A stretch of 64,000 bases of DNA from Tepidiphilus sp. J10 (GTDB lineage: Bacteria; Pseudomonadota; Gammaproteobacteria; Burkholderiales; Thiobacillaceae), in assembly GCA_945897955.1 (NCBI GenBank), contig CAMDGQ010000002.1, positions 1 to 64,000 of the forward strand. Reading direction: 5' to 3'. A model generated the notes under the pieces. That model ran no database searches. It saw only the letters and a program-made list of their open reading frames with translations, and was not told where the DNA came from. Position numbers and translations under genes: made by a program. Positions 27,905-36,849 of this stretch are shown one piece after another (position 1 is the stretch's first letter; every line of letters starts with the position of its first letter).

Positions 27905-30139
27905 ATGTCGGAAGAGGTCTGGCAGAAACGATTCGAGCGCGAGCGACTGGCGCGCAAGGAAGCCGAGCGCATCCTGGAAGAAAAGTCACGCGACCTGCAT
28001 CAAAGCAATCAAAGTCTGCGCCGACTCGCTTCAGAACTTGATCTGATGATCAAGAGTCGCACCAATGAACTGACCCACGCGCTGAAAGCTTCGGAGCAGC
28101 AAAAGGAACAGTTATCCAGTCTTAATCAGGAATTGCGCGCTGCGCGCCTGTTCGCGGAAGCAGCCAACCGGCTCAAGGGTGAATTCCTTGCCAACATGAG
28201 CCACGAAATCCGCACCCCGATGAACGGCGTCATCGGCATGGTTGACCTTGCTCTGGAAACAGAACTTACCCGTGAACAGCGCGAGTATCTGAATCTGGTC
28301 AAGACATCCGCCGACCATCTGCTCACGGTAATCAACGACATCCTCGACTTTTCCAAAATCGAGGCCGGCAAGCTCGATATTCAGGAAATCGGGTTCGATC
28401 TGATCGAACTGATTGGGGAAACGCTGAAGTCGCTCGCCCCCCGCATTGCGCTGAAAGATCTGGAACTGACCTACGATCTCGGGCAGGACACACCGCGCTT
28501 TGTTACCGGCGACCCCGCGCGGCTGCGACAGATCTTCATCAACCTGCTCGGCAACGCAGTCAAATTCACCGAGCGCGGTGAAATCGGTCTTGCCGTAACC
28601 GGTTGCGACAGGTCGCTGCAAAAACGGGATGAAGGCGGCAACATCTGCCTGGAATTCGCGATTCACGACACCGGCATCGGCATACCCGTAGAACAGCAAC
28701 GCAATATCTTCGCCGCGTTCTCGCAAGCCGATGGCCAGGTCACGCGCAAGTATGGCGGCACCGGACTCGGACTCACCATCACCAAGCAACTGGTCGAGAT
28801 GATGGGCGGTGACATCCAGGTGGAAAGCGAAGTCGGTCACGGCTCGCGATTCAAATTTCGGGTCTGGCTCAAGGAAGCTGCGGAGCCGGAGGAAGTCCTG
28901 CGCCTGGAAGCCGGTCTGAAAGGTCTGCGCGTTCTTGCAGCAGATGACAACCCAGCCCATCTTCGTGTGCTCACCCTGATGCTGGAGCGTTTGCACATGC
29001 GTCAGGAGACCGTTGCGGATGGCGCAGCCGCACTGGACAAGGCTAACCAGGCGCAAGCGGAGGGAGATCCGTATCGCTTCATCCTGCTTGATGCCCGGAT
29101 GCCCGGCATCGACGGTTTCAAGGTGGCGGAAACACTGCGCCGTGACGACCGGCACTCGGCCATCCCGATCATGATGCTTGCTTCCGCAGGGATGCGTGGC
29201 GATGCCGCGCGTTGCAAGGAACTTGGCCTGAGCGCCTACCTCACAAAACCGGTAGCGCTGACCGAACTTCGCACAGTTCTGGAGACCGCCATGGGAAGCG
29301 ATCGCGAAAGCCCGCTGCTCAAACAACACAACCCGCAAGGCGCCCACACCGGCTACGAAGTGCTGCTGGTTGAAGACAATCTGGTCAATCAGAAGCTCGC
29401 CATCAAGTTACTCGAGAAACAGGGACATCGCGTCACGGTCGCCGATAACGGCAGGCTTGCCTTGGATGCATGGCGCAAGGGTCGCTTCGACCTGATTCTG
29501 ATGGACATGATGATGCCGGAGATGGATGGCCTCGAAGCCACTCGCCGGATCAGAGAAATCGAGCGCAATGAGCCGGAACACAGTCCAGAGGGGCACATCC
29601 CGATCATCGCAATGACTGCAAATGCCATGACGGGGGATCGTGAACGCTGCATCGATGCCGGCATGGACAGCTATATTTCCAAACCGGTCAAGCCTGAGGT
29701 GCTGTATCAGGAAATCAACCAGATCCTGCGCGGTGCAACAAGGCGATCGGCGCCTGAGCCCATCGCCCCGAAACAGCCGGCATCGACGTTCTCCCGGCAT
29801 GAAGAATTGCCGATCTTCGATCGCGCCGATGCGCTGTCGCGCATCGCAGACGATGAGGAGTTGCTGGTCACCCTGCTCGACATGTTTGCTGCCGATGCGC
29901 CCAGTTACCTGGATGAAATCGACAACTCGCTGGCCAGCCAGGACTGGCCGCTTCTGTTGCGCGCAGGGCATACGCTGAAGGGGGTATTTGCCACATTCTC
30001 GGCGCGGCGAGGCGAACAACTTGCCAAAGAACTCGAGAACGCGGCGAAAGCCAATGATTCGGTCGCATGCGCCAGCCTGGCTGCAATCCTGCATGAGGAA
30101 GTCGGCATATTCCTCAAAGCGGTGGAAGCCGCGCGTTGA
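27905..30139 (+). CDS. Soluble hybrid histidine kinase (HisKA-HATPase-REC-REC-HPt), probable H-NOX partner
   Basis: A 744-aa protein with no membrane helix. An N-terminal coiled coil (residues 1-85) precedes HisKA with His100 ([15 protein letters not shown]), HATPase ([24 protein letters not shown] up to about 320), REC1 ([23 protein letters not shown]), REC2 ([22 protein letters not shown]) and an HPt domain with His689 (AGHTLKG). Cytosolic kinases next to H-NOX genes are normally inhibited by NO-bound H-NOX. This layout supports a complete phosphorelay ending on the HD-GYP regulator. End of the operon. Confidence 0.94.
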   Translation: MSEEVWQKRFERERLARKEAERILEEKSRDLHQSNQSLRRLASELDLMIKSRTNELTHALKASEQQKEQLSSLNQELRAARLFAEAANRLKGEFLANMSHEIRTPMNGVIGMVDLALETELTREQREYLNLVKTSADHLLTVINDILDFSKIEAGKLDIQEIGFDLIELIGETLKSLAPRIALKDLELTYDLGQDTPRFVTGDPARLRQIFINLLGNAVKFTERGEIGLAVTGCDRSLQKRDEGGNICLEFAIHDTGIGIPVEQQRNIFAAFSQADGQVTRKYGGTGLGLTITKQLVEMMGGDIQVESEVGHGSRFKFRVWLKEAAEPEEVLRLEAGLKGLRVLAADDNPAHLRVLTLMLERLHMRQETVADGAAALDKANQAQAEGDPYRFILLDARMPGIDGFKVAETLRRDDRHSAIPIMMLASAGMRGDAARCKELGLSAYLTKPVALTELRTVLETAMGSDRESPLLKQHNPQGAHTGYEVLLVEDNLVNQKLAIKLLEKQGHRVTVADNGRLALDAWRKGRFDLILMDMMMPEMDGLEATRRIREIERNEPEHSPEGHIPIIAMTANAMTGDRERCIDAGMDSYISKPVKPEVLYQEINQILRGATRRSAPEPIAPKQPASTFSRHEELPIFDRADALSRIADDEELLVTLLDMFAADAPSYLDEIDNSLASQDWPLLLRAGHTLKGVFATFSARRGEQLAKELENAAKANDSVACASLAAILHEEVGIFLKAVEAAR

Positions 30140-30150
30140 TCATCCGCCTT

Positions 30151-30177
30151 TAAAGCATATTGCATGCAATCCGACCT
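30151..30177 (+). promoter_or_regulatory. Candidate sigma-28 promoter for flgMN with internal palindrome
   Basis: TAAA at 30151 and TCCGACCT at 30170 are separated by 15 bases, close to the FliA consensus TAAA-N15-GCCGATAA (CCGA core kept). The spacer holds a perfect 12-bp palindrome ATTGCATGCAAT (30159-30170). It lies 111 bp upstream of flgM, a gene often FliA-dependent. Seen by eye only. Confidence 0.4.
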
Positions 30178-30287
30178 TCTCGCCGCTCTCGACACAGGCC
30201 ACAATTGACGGCAACCAGAAAATGGATCCAAGCTTGAACAATCCGCCCGCCGGGGATGTTGGACCCGGCTCAACCCAGGAGACGGTT

Positions 30288-30614
30288 GTGAAAATCGACA
30301 TCGCCCCAAGGACAACCACTGCCGTGCGCGGCAAGGATGTCAAGTCCGTACTCGGTCAACCAGGCCGCCTGTCGCAACCCGCCGAACCAGCCGCTGTCAG
30401 TGATGATGTCCAGCTGACCGACACCGCCGAAAGATTGCGGCAACTGGAAAGCAGTATGGGCAGCGTCGAAATCAGCGACAGCGCCAAAATCGAGTCGATC
30501 AGACAAGCGATTGCCGATGGCAATTTCAAGGTCGATGAAGAAGTGGTTGCCGAAAACCTGGTGCAGGAATCCATCGCCAATATCAGCCAACGTGCGTCCC
30601 TGATCAATCCGTGA
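30288..30614 (+). CDS. flgM: Anti-sigma-28 factor FlgM
   Basis: A 108-aa protein. Start is GTG 30288 giving (M)KIDIAPRT, with a strong AGGAG site six bases upstream; ATG 30222 has no such site and gives an unusual N-terminal extension. The C-terminal sigma-binding part is visible (VQLTDTAERLRQLE, AKIESIRQAIADGNFKVDEEVVAENL). FlgM holds FliA inactive until the hook is built, then is exported. The flgN gene overlaps it by four bases. Confidence 0.92.
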   Translation: MKIDIAPRTTTAVRGKDVKSVLGQPGRLSQPAEPAAVSDDVQLTDTAERLRQLESSMGSVEISDSAKIESIRQAIADGNFKVDEEVVAENLVQESIANISQRASLINP

Positions 30615-31084
30615 AAATGAATTCCACGCCAATGGACCCGCTCGATGCCGGCCTGCCTGCGCTCAACCAGCACCTTGAGGACTTTCTTGTGCTGCTTGAC
30701 GAAGAAGCCCGGGCTCTGGCCAGCGGCGATTCCGAATGTCTTGGCGAACTCAATCTGAAGCGACATGGGGCGAGCCAGGAAATTGCCGAACGCTGGGGCC
30801 ATCTCGCCGAACAGCTTGGCCTCCCGGCCAATGCCAGCCTGCCGGCGCTTCGCACGCGAGCATTCGTTGACAAGTCCCCAAGCACCAACTGGCTGCGACT
30901 TGAAACGCTTACGCAGGAAGCAGCCCGTCGCAACCGCGTCAACGGCCGTCTGATCGAAGAACAAATGCATCGCACCCAGGCCGCGCTGCAAGTCCTGCAA
31001 AGCGCATCGAGTCGAAATCTTTACGGGGCAGATGGTCGCCTCAGCGATATTCTCAACATTAACCGGAGCATAGACACCGCATGA
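30611..31084 (+). CDS. flgN: Flagellar export chaperone FlgN
   Basis: A 157-aa helical protein of the FlgN family (LNQHLEDFLVLLDEEARAL; ending DGRLSDILNINRSIDTA). FlgN escorts hook-filament junction proteins FlgK/FlgL. It starts with GTG overlapping the flgM stop (GTGA), or at ATG 30617, and its stop overlaps the next gene. Confidence 0.88.
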   Translation: MKMNSTPMDPLDAGLPALNQHLEDFLVLLDEEARALASGDSECLGELNLKRHGASQEIAERWGHLAEQLGLPANASLPALRTRAFVDKSPSTNWLRLETLTQEAARRNRVNGRLIEEQMHRTQAALQVLQSASSRNLYGADGRLSDILNINRSIDTA

Positions 31085-31290
31085 ACACCTTGACCCTGAC
31101 CGTTACCGGCATGAGCTGCATGGGCTGTGTAAACAGCGTAAAAAACCTGGTTTCCGCCCTGCCAGGCATCAATGCCATCGAAATCGACCTTGCCAGCGGT
31201 CGTGTTGAAGTCAAACACGATCCTGCCCAGAGCGACGCAGCAGCGATCCGCGCCAGCATCGAAGACGGCGGCTACGGTATCGCCGGCTGA
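31081..31290 (+). CDS. Small heavy-metal-associated (CopZ-like) protein
   Basis: A 69-aa HMA-fold protein with the metal site GMSCMGCVNSV (CxxC at Cys13 and Cys16) and a full beta-alpha-beta-beta-alpha-beta length. Such proteins carry copper(I) or similar ions in the cytoplasm. Its ATG overlaps the flgN stop (ATGA), an unusual partner for flagellar genes, and no copper ATPase is nearby. Metal identity is inferred. Confidence 0.88.
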   Translation: MNTLTLTVTGMSCMGCVNSVKNLVSALPGINAIEIDLASGRVEVKHDPAQSDAAAIRASIEDGGYGIAG

Positions 31291-31297
31291 GCGGCAC

Positions 31298-32500
31298 TCA
31301 GCTCGCTCTATCCAGTGCCCGCGCCAGATCGGCGCGGATATCCGCAGTATCTTCCAGCCCTACCGAAATCCGAACCAGGCCTGGACTGATTCCGTGCGCA
31401 GCCTGTTCTTCCGGCGTGTAGGTCGAATGGGTCATGGATGCGGGATGTTGTACCAATGTTTCCGTATCGCCCAGACTGACGGCGCGGGTACACAGCATTA
31501 ACGCATCCATGAAGCGACGGCCGGCCTCGAAACCGCCTTTCAGTTCGAGCGCAATCATGCCGCCCGGCAAGCTCATCTGACGCTGTGCCAGCGCATATTG
31601 CGGAAAATCGGGCAGACCAGGATATGCCACTTGCGCTATAGCCGGATGCCCGGCCAGAAACTCGGCCAACTCCTGCGCACTGGCGCTGTGCGCGCGCATG
31701 CGCAACGCCAGTGTTTTCAAGCCGCGCAGCACCAGAAAAGCATCGAAAGCCGACATCACCGCACCGGTCATTTCCTTGACCCCGAAGAACCGCATGCGCT
31801 GAATGGCTTCCAGCGGACCAATCACCGCTCCGGCAAGCAGGTCGCCATGACCGCCAAGATACTTGGTCGCGGAATGCACGACATAGGTTGCGCCGTGCTC
31901 CAGCGGACGTTGCAGGTAGGGGGTGCAATAGGTGTTGTCGACCATCAGATCGACGCCATGCGCCTTGCCGATTTCGGCGATTGCGCGCAGGTCGATCAAA
32001 CGCATGTTCGGATTTGCCGGTGATTCGCAATACAAAAGCCGAGTGCGCGAAGACATCGCGGCAGCGACCTCATCCGGTCGTGTCATATCGACATGCCGAA
32101 CAGTCACACCCAATCCTGCCAGGCCATGCCGAAAAAAGCCGAAGGTGCAACCGTACAGGGTCTGGTCGGCAACGATCTCGTCGCCGGCCTTGACCAGACT
32201 GTAGATCGCGGAAGTGATTGCTCCCATGCCGGAGGATGTGCATAACGCCGCCTCGCCGCCTTCCAGGCTGGCAAGACGCGCTTCCAGCAAAGCGACAGTC
32301 GGATTGCCTACCCGGGAATAGATGTAACCGGGAGACTCGCCGGCAAAGCGCTGCATGCCGACCTCGGTGCTCTCGAAAGCGAACGTCGAAGTCAGATACA
32401 CCGGCGGTACCAGCGCGCCTTCTGATTTCGCGGGATCGTAGCCAAGGTGGATCGCCCGGGTGGAAAAACCATGGGCTGGAATTGGATGTTCAATTGTCAT
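31298..32500 (-). CDS. megL: Methionine gamma-lyase (Cys/Met PLP enzyme family)
   Basis: A 400-aa PLP enzyme. Schiff-base Lys213 is in SATKYLGGHGD, with the tetramer segment YSRVGNPT, Tyr116 and Cys118 in LYGCTF. The Cys, counterpart of Cys116 in Pseudomonas methionine gamma-lyase, separates this enzyme from most cystathionine lyases and synthases. The product would split methionine into methanethiol, 2-oxobutyrate and ammonia. Its start overlaps the response-regulator stop by four bases. O-acetylhomoserine sulfhydrylase activity is a less likely alternative. Confidence 0.85.
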   Translation of the reverse strand: MTIEHPIPAHGFSTRAIHLGYDPAKSEGALVPPVYLTSTFAFESTEVGMQRFAGESPGYIYSRVGNPTVALLEARLASLEGGEAALCTSSGMGAITSAIYSLVKAGDEIVADQTLYGCTFGFFRHGLAGLGVTVRHVDMTRPDEVAAAMSSRTRLLYCESPANPNMRLIDLRAIAEIGKAHGVDLMVDNTYCTPYLQRPLEHGATYVVHSATKYLGGHGDLLAGAVIGPLEAIQRMRFFGVKEMTGAVMSAFDAFLVLRGLKTLALRMRAHSASAQELAEFLAGHPAIAQVAYPGLPDFPQYALAQRQMSLPGGMIALELKGGFEAGRRFMDALMLCTRAVSLGDTETLVQHPASMTHSTYTPEEQAAHGISPGLVRISVGLEDTADIRADLARALDRAS

Positions 32501-32919
32501 GAATGTGAGGGGTCGTAGATAAACAATTCGATTTCGCCCTCTTCCTGACGGGCTTTCAAAAGACAGGTTTTCACTGCATCCGCCACCTTGGCGGGTGAAA
32601 CCGGCTTGACCAGAAACCCGGCCGCCCCGCTTTCCTTTGCGTCTTTCACATATTGCGCTGTCGGCGTCGCAGTCACCATCACCACCTGGGTAACGACGCC
32701 GTATGCCTTGATCGCCTTCAATGTCTCGATCCCGTTCAGATCGGGCATTTCGATATCCAGAAAAACGATCTCCGGGCGAAATTGCAACAGCAACTCCAGC
32801 GCCTGCTTGCCATTGGTTGCGCGCTCGACATGATGAAAGCCTTCATGCCGCAACACACCTGCCAACAGGGTCAACATCAGGCGATCATCGTCAACAATGA
32901 GGATACGCGATTGGTCCAT
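32497..32919 (-). CDS. CheY-like single-domain response regulator
   Basis: A 140-aa receiver protein starting MDQSRILIVDDDRL. The phospho-acceptor Asp is in EIVFLDIEMPDLNG and the conserved Lys in FLVKPVSPAKV. There is no output domain; the C-terminal tail is short and acidic. Start at 32919 is the usual N-terminus; a longer frame would add 18 odd residues. Coupled to the methionine gamma-lyase gene by a 4-bp overlap. Its kinase is unknown. Confidence 0.87.
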   Translation of the reverse strand: MDQSRILIVDDDRLMLTLLAGVLRHEGFHHVERATNGKQALELLLQFRPEIVFLDIEMPDLNGIETLKAIKAYGVVTQVVMVTATPTAQYVKDAKESGAAGFLVKPVSPAKVADAVKTCLLKARQEEGEIELFIYDPSHS

Positions 32920-33046
32920 GATTGAATTTTGGGTTCGGGGATTGCCTTGCTCGGCCAGCACATTGATGACCATCCAAGCAGGGTTTGATCTTACTTGGCT
33001 TCACACCCTCGGGCGCGGCTAGAATGGGATAAAACATACCCTTCAG

Positions 33047-33072
33047 GACTGCTCGCCATGTTGCGAGCAGTC
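33047..33072 (+). promoter_or_regulatory. Stem-loop in the leader of the lysine-rich small gene
   Basis: A perfect 9-bp inverted repeat GACTGCTCG / CGAGCAGTC with an eight-base loop lies 38 bp before the start codon. There is no T-run, so it is not an obvious terminator. It could be an mRNA-stabilising or regulatory leader element. Confidence 0.5.
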
Positions 33073-33109
33073 TCGACCAACGGCCGCACGACCAACTTAG
33101 GAGATGATG

Positions 33110-33217
33110 ATGAAAGGCCAGGAAAGCAAGAAAACCGCCAAGAAGGAACCCGCCAAGACCATGAAGGAAAAAAAGGAAGCAAAAAAGCTCAAGAAGGAAG
33201 AAAAGAGTCGGCAATGA
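33110..33217 (+). CDS. Lysine-rich small protein, 35 aa
   Basis: The open frame begins with three in-frame ATGs (33104, 33107, 33110). AGGAG at 33099-33103 best fits the third. The product (MKGQESKKTAKKEP..., ending EEKSRQ) is over one third lysine with Glu and Ala, highly charged and probably disordered or a charged helix. It has no Cys or Trp. Function unknown; nucleic-acid or ribosome association is possible from charge. A structured leader lies upstream and a coiled-coil membrane protein follows 26 bp downstream. Confidence 0.62.
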   Translation: MKGQESKKTAKKEPAKTMKEKKEAKKLKKEEKSRQ

Positions 33218-33243
33218 AACCATCCAGTTCGCGCTGATCTGCC

Positions 33244-33699
33244 ATGGCTGTCTGGATTCCCGTTCTGAAAGCCGCGTTGCCCTACGTCAGCAATCTAGTG
33301 GCGACGGCCCTGCCGGTATTCACCAGCAAAAAGGAGCAGGAAGCTTCAGCCGAACTGGTCGCGCGGCAGATCGCCGAATTACAGACTGCGGTTACCGGCA
33401 ATGCCGAGGCAGTGAAAGGTCTGGCGGCGCAGCTTGAAAAAACGATCACCGCGCTGGAGGCAGGTGAATCCGACCTGTCGCGACGCTTCGCCGGGCTGCA
33501 GGAAGGACTTGGACGTTGCGAAAGCGCCGCCAGCCTGCTCCAGGCGCAAACCAGCCGGCAGGAAAGCGGCGCGGCAGCCATGCAGATCAGGATTGATGCG
33601 CTCGATCAACAACTCGCGAGCGAGCGACGCCGGGGAATTGCGATCGCTCTGGTCGCAGCGCTCGCCTTGATCGTCGCCGTCTTCGCCCTGCTGCGCTAA
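33244..33699 (+). CDS. Coiled-coil protein with C-terminal membrane anchor
   Basis: A 151-aa protein. A hydrophobic N-terminal segment (VLKAALPYVSNLVATALPVF) is followed by a long Gln/Ala/Glu-rich coiled coil (about 35-125) and a C-terminal membrane helix (GIAIALVAALALIVAVFALL). It resembles small tail-anchored structural proteins but no family is recognised. It is convergent with the end of the rnf operon, 10 bp away. Weak ribosome-binding site. Confidence 0.65.
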   Translation: MAVWIPVLKAALPYVSNLVATALPVFTSKKEQEASAELVARQIAELQTAVTGNAEAVKGLAAQLEKTITALEAGESDLSRRFAGLQEGLGRCESAASLLQAQTSRQESGAAAMQIRIDALDQQLASERRRGIAIALVAALALIVAVFALLR

Positions 33700-33709
33700 A
33701 TAAGGAATT

Positions 33710-33898
33710 TCAGGACTTGTCGCAGGCGCCCTCGGCGCACGATCCTTTTGCCGAGCAACAGCCGCAACCGTTATCGCTGTCGCGGAATGGACCAAGTTGC
33801 GGGTTCTTGCTGGCGAAGCCGCGATACAGGCGGTCGACCCCGATACCGATCAGGCCGATGCCCATGATCAGGCCGATAGTGGTCAGATAAGTGCTCAT
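33710..33898 (-). CDS. Small Cys-rich membrane protein at the end of the rnf operon
   Basis: A 62-aa protein: one membrane helix (YLTTIGLIMGIGLIGIGVDRL) and a cytoplasmic or periplasmic tail with five Cys (NGCGCCSAKGSCAEGACDKS). Its ATG overlaps the rnfA stop by four bases and has a GGGGGA site. The layout recalls NqrM-type iron-delivery proteins needed for NQR maturation, although the sequence is not clearly that family. It may help assemble an Fe centre of the Rnf complex. Unnamed; identity inferred from position and Cys pattern. Confidence 0.7.
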   Translation of the reverse strand: MSTYLTTIGLIMGIGLIGIGVDRLYRGFASKNPQLGPFRDSDNGCGCCSAKGSCAEGACDKS

Positions 33899-34479
33899 TC
33901 CCCCGCTCCCAAACCGGCGAAGCCCATGAAGGCGAGCGAGAGCAGGCCGGCGAGCATCAGCGACAGCGCCGTGCCTTGCACCACGTTGGGCACGGTCGCG
34001 AGACGCAGGCGTTCGCGCAGCCCGGCCATCAGCAGCAAGGCCAGAGTGAAACCAAGACCGCCGGCGGTGGCGAAGGTGAGCGCCTGCGTGAAGCTGTATT
34101 CGCGAGCGGTCTGGAACAGCGCGACGCCGAGCACCGCGCAGTTGGTGGTGATCAGCGGCAGATAGATGCCGAGCGCTCGGAAAAGTACCGGGCTGTACTT
34201 CTTCAGCACCATTTCCACCAGTTGCACCGCCGACGCGATGATCACGATGTAGGAAATCAGACGCAGGAATTCGAGATTGAACGCGGACACCAGCCAGTTC
34301 AGGCCGAAGGCGCACAGGCTGGCGACGACCATGACAAAGGTGGTGGCGGCCCCCATCGGCAGCGCGGTATTCAGACGTGCTGAGACGCCCAGGAAAGGAC
34401 ACAGCCCGAGAAACATGGCCAGCACGAAGTTGTTGGCCAGCAGCGTGCCGATGAAGATTTGCGAGAGCGATTCGGTCAT
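33895..34479 (-). CDS. rnfA: Rnf complex subunit RnfA
   Basis: A 194-aa polytopic protein with six predicted helices. Family segments are NNFVLAMFLGLCPFLGVS, ITTNCAVLGVAL and SLAFMGFAGL. RnfA and RnfE form the membrane core that holds an intramembrane Fe centre and a conduction path. Start overlaps the rnfE stop by four bases. Confidence 0.95.
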   Translation of the reverse strand: MTESLSQIFIGTLLANNFVLAMFLGLCPFLGVSARLNTALPMGAATTFVMVVASLCAFGLNWLVSAFNLEFLRLISYIVIIASAVQLVEMVLKKYSPVLFRALGIYLPLITTNCAVLGVALFQTAREYSFTQALTFATAGGLGFTLALLLMAGLRERLRLATVPNVVQGTALSLMLAGLLSLAFMGFAGLGAGE

Positions 34480-35135
34480 GCTCTTGCCTCCGCCGACTGG
34501 ATGGCAGCTGGCTTGGCCTTGCGGATATTCAGCCAGTTGAACAGCAACAGCCAGGCGCCCAGCACGAAGAAGCCGCCCGGCGGCAGCACCATCACCACCC
34601 AGGGCTGGAACTCGGGCCCGAACAGCGCGATACCGAACAACTTGCCGGCGCCGAGGATTTCCCGCACGGAGCCCAAGGCCAACAGACCGATGGTGAAACC
34701 GGCGCCCATACCGAGCGCGTTGATTACCGACTTCAGCGGCGGATTCTTCGACGCGTGCGCTTCGGCGCGGCCGAGGATGATGCAATTCACCACGATAAGC
34801 TGAATGAACGCGCCCAGCGCGTCGTACACCGCCAGACTGATGGCCTGGATCAGGTAATCCACCACGGTAACGAAGGTGGCGATGATCAGGATATAGGTGG
34901 CGATGCGGACTTCCTTCGGAATGACGTTGCGCAACGCGGAAACCAGCAGCGTGGACGCGACCAGCACGAAGGTGGTAGCGAGCCCCATGCTGAGCGCGTT
35001 GACCGCCGAAACCGAGACCGCCAGCACCGGGCACATGCCCAGCACCATGACGAACACCGGGTTCTGCTTCCAGATGCCTTCCAGCAGCTCTTCCACATTG
35101 GAGCGTTGTTTCTGTCCCGGGATGGCCATGTTCAC
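34476..35135 (-). CDS. rnfE: Rnf complex subunit RnfE
   Basis: A 219-aa polytopic protein homologous to RnfA with inverted topology (NPVFVMVLGMCPVLAVSVSA, IVVNCIILGRAEAHASKN, PPGGFFVLGAWLLL). The frame opens with GTG 35135 overlapping the rnfG stop; ATG 35129 is an alternative. Lies between rnfG and rnfA. Confidence 0.95.
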   Translation of the reverse strand: MNMAIPGQKQRSNVEELLEGIWKQNPVFVMVLGMCPVLAVSVSAVNALSMGLATTFVLVASTLLVSALRNVIPKEVRIATYILIIATFVTVVDYLIQAISLAVYDALGAFIQLIVVNCIILGRAEAHASKNPPLKSVINALGMGAGFTIGLLALGSVREILGAGKLFGIALFGPEFQPWVVMVLPPGGFFVLGAWLLLFNWLNIRKAKPAAIQSAEARA

Positions 35136-35812
35136 TTGCCTCCTTGCAGCTTGTCGAGATGCGGAACCAACAGCGGCAGCAGCTTTTGCGCGCTCTCGTT
35201 GATGCCCTTGCCCACCGCCTTCGACGTCACCGTGGCGCCGGCGATGGCGTCGATTTCCCAGGCATTCTGTTTACTGCCGTGCTTCACCGTCTTTATCGCA
35301 TGCGCCAGCGATTTCATGTCGGCGGCCAGGGTCGCGTCCAGCGCCACGAAGTTTTTCAGGAAGGCGGCGTCGGTGATGATCTTGTCGCCGATGCCCGGCG
35401 TTTCCCGCATCGACACCACGCCGAGGCCGGTGATGGCCTGCTTCGCGGTGTCGTAGGCATAGAGCACGCGCACTGTGTCGGCGTAGCCCTTGGCTGCGCC
35501 CTCGGCGGCCACGCCCTTGAGCGCGCCGACTGCGTCGTAGGCGGCGTAGAACTTGACAGCGCCTTGCGGCACGACGGCGCCGGCCGGCTCGATGCCGCCA
35601 CTGCCGGCGACGAACTCCCTGACGCTGGAAGCGCCCGGAATCACCTTGAACACTGCGCGTTCCAGCGCCAGTTTCTTGTTCGCGGCGACCGGTTCGAGCG
35701 TGCCCTGATAGGCGGTCACGATCAGGATGCCGCACACCGTGGCGACGATGCCCAGCGTGCGGATCATCGCGGCGCTGGGGGTAGCGGGTTGCAGGGAGGC
35801 GGCTTCGCTCAT
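35132..35812 (-). CDS. rnfG: Rnf complex subunit RnfG (covalent FMN)
   Basis: A 226-aa protein with one N-terminal membrane helix (IRTLGIVATVCGILIVTAY) and a periplasmic FMN-binding domain. The flavinylation site reads DAIAGATVTSKAV (GAT at 192-194), with the usual Ser/Thr before GAT replaced by Ala. GVVSMRETPGIGDKI is the other conserved stretch. Overlaps rnfD and rnfE by four bases each. FMN attachment needs ApbE, which is not in this window. Confidence 0.94.
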   Translation of the reverse strand: MSEAASLQPATPSAAMIRTLGIVATVCGILIVTAYQGTLEPVAANKKLALERAVFKVIPGASSVREFVAGSGGIEPAGAVVPQGAVKFYAAYDAVGALKGVAAEGAAKGYADTVRVLYAYDTAKQAITGLGVVSMRETPGIGDKIITDAAFLKNFVALDATLAADMKSLAHAIKTVKHGSKQNAWEIDAIAGATVTSKAVGKGINESAQKLLPLLVPHLDKLQGGK

Positions 35813-36849
35813 GCTTTCTTCCCCTTCACCTGCCCGAACACCTTGGGTTGTGTCACCTGGTCGATCAGAGGCGCCAGCGCGTTGCCGATCAGGATGGCGT
35901 ACATGACGCCTTCGGTGAGGCCGCCGAAGTAGCGAATCATCACGGTCAGCACGCCGATCAATGCGCCGTAGATCCACACGCCTTTCGGCGTCACCGGCGA
36001 AGTCGCCATGTCGCTCGCCATGAACACCGCGCCCAGCATGATGCCCCCGGAAAGCAGCACGAACAGCGGGTCGGGATAGCGTGCCGGATCGATCATCTGG
36101 AACACCTGCGCGGTCAGCGCGGCGCTGCCCAGGATGGCAACCGGAATGCGCCAGTCCATGAACTTGCGTACCGCCAGATAAGCGCCGCAAAGCAGGATCA
36201 GGATGGCCGATGTCTCGCCCGCCGAGGCGGTGACGCTACCGCTGATGAAGTCCATCGGCGTCGCCAGCACATTCTCGAATTTCCAGCGCGCCAGCGGCGT
36301 CGCGCCGGTGAAGCCGTCCAGCGCCTGCTTGGCCCAGACCGAAATGTCGGGCGGCTGCATCAGCGGCGTGGTGAACGTGGTCGGCGCGAATTCGCTGAAA
36401 CGTTGCGGCGAGAAGGCGGGTATCCAGGTCGTGATGGCAACCGGAAACGCCGCCTGCACGAAGGCGCGGCCGACCAGCGCCGGGTTCATCACGTTGAAAC
36501 CGATGCCGCCGAACAACGCCTTGCCCAGCGCGATGGCGGCAAAACCGGCGACCACGCCCATCCAGAGCGGGAAGGCGGGCGGCAGACTCAGCGCCAGCAG
36601 CAGACCGGTGATGGTCGCGGACCAGTCCGACAGCGTGTTGTGCTGGCCGGAGAGCTTGTTGAACAGGCGTTCGCTGCCGATACAGGCCAGCACCACCGTG
36701 ATCAACGACGCGAGCGCGGAAAGGCCGTACTGCCAGACCGAAAAGGCGGCAATCGGCAACAGCGCCAGCACCACGTTGAACATGATGGTCTCGACGCTGG
36801 CGCCTTTCACCACATGCGGCGAGGTGCGCAGTTCGATACGCGGAGTCAT
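35809..36849 (-). CDS. rnfD: Rnf complex subunit RnfD (covalent FMN)
   Basis: A 346-aa polytopic protein. The FMN-attachment motif is TGATPLA (Thr184), with GFNVMNPALVGRAF and ASDMATSPVTPKG conserved. RnfD carries covalent FMN on the periplasmic side of the membrane. Overlaps rnfC and rnfG by four bases. Confidence 0.95.
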   Translation of the reverse strand: MTPRIELRTSPHVVKGASVETIMFNVVLALLPIAAFSVWQYGLSALASLITVVLACIGSERLFNKLSGQHNTLSDWSATITGLLLALSLPPAFPLWMGVVAGFAAIALGKALFGGIGFNVMNPALVGRAFVQAAFPVAITTWIPAFSPQRFSEFAPTTFTTPLMQPPDISVWAKQALDGFTGATPLARWKFENVLATPMDFISGSVTASAGETSAILILLCGAYLAVRKFMDWRIPVAILGSAALTAQVFQMIDPARYPDPLFVLLSGGIMLGAVFMASDMATSPVTPKGVWIYGALIGVLTVMIRYFGGLTEGVMYAILIGNALAPLIDQVTQPKVFGQVKGKKA

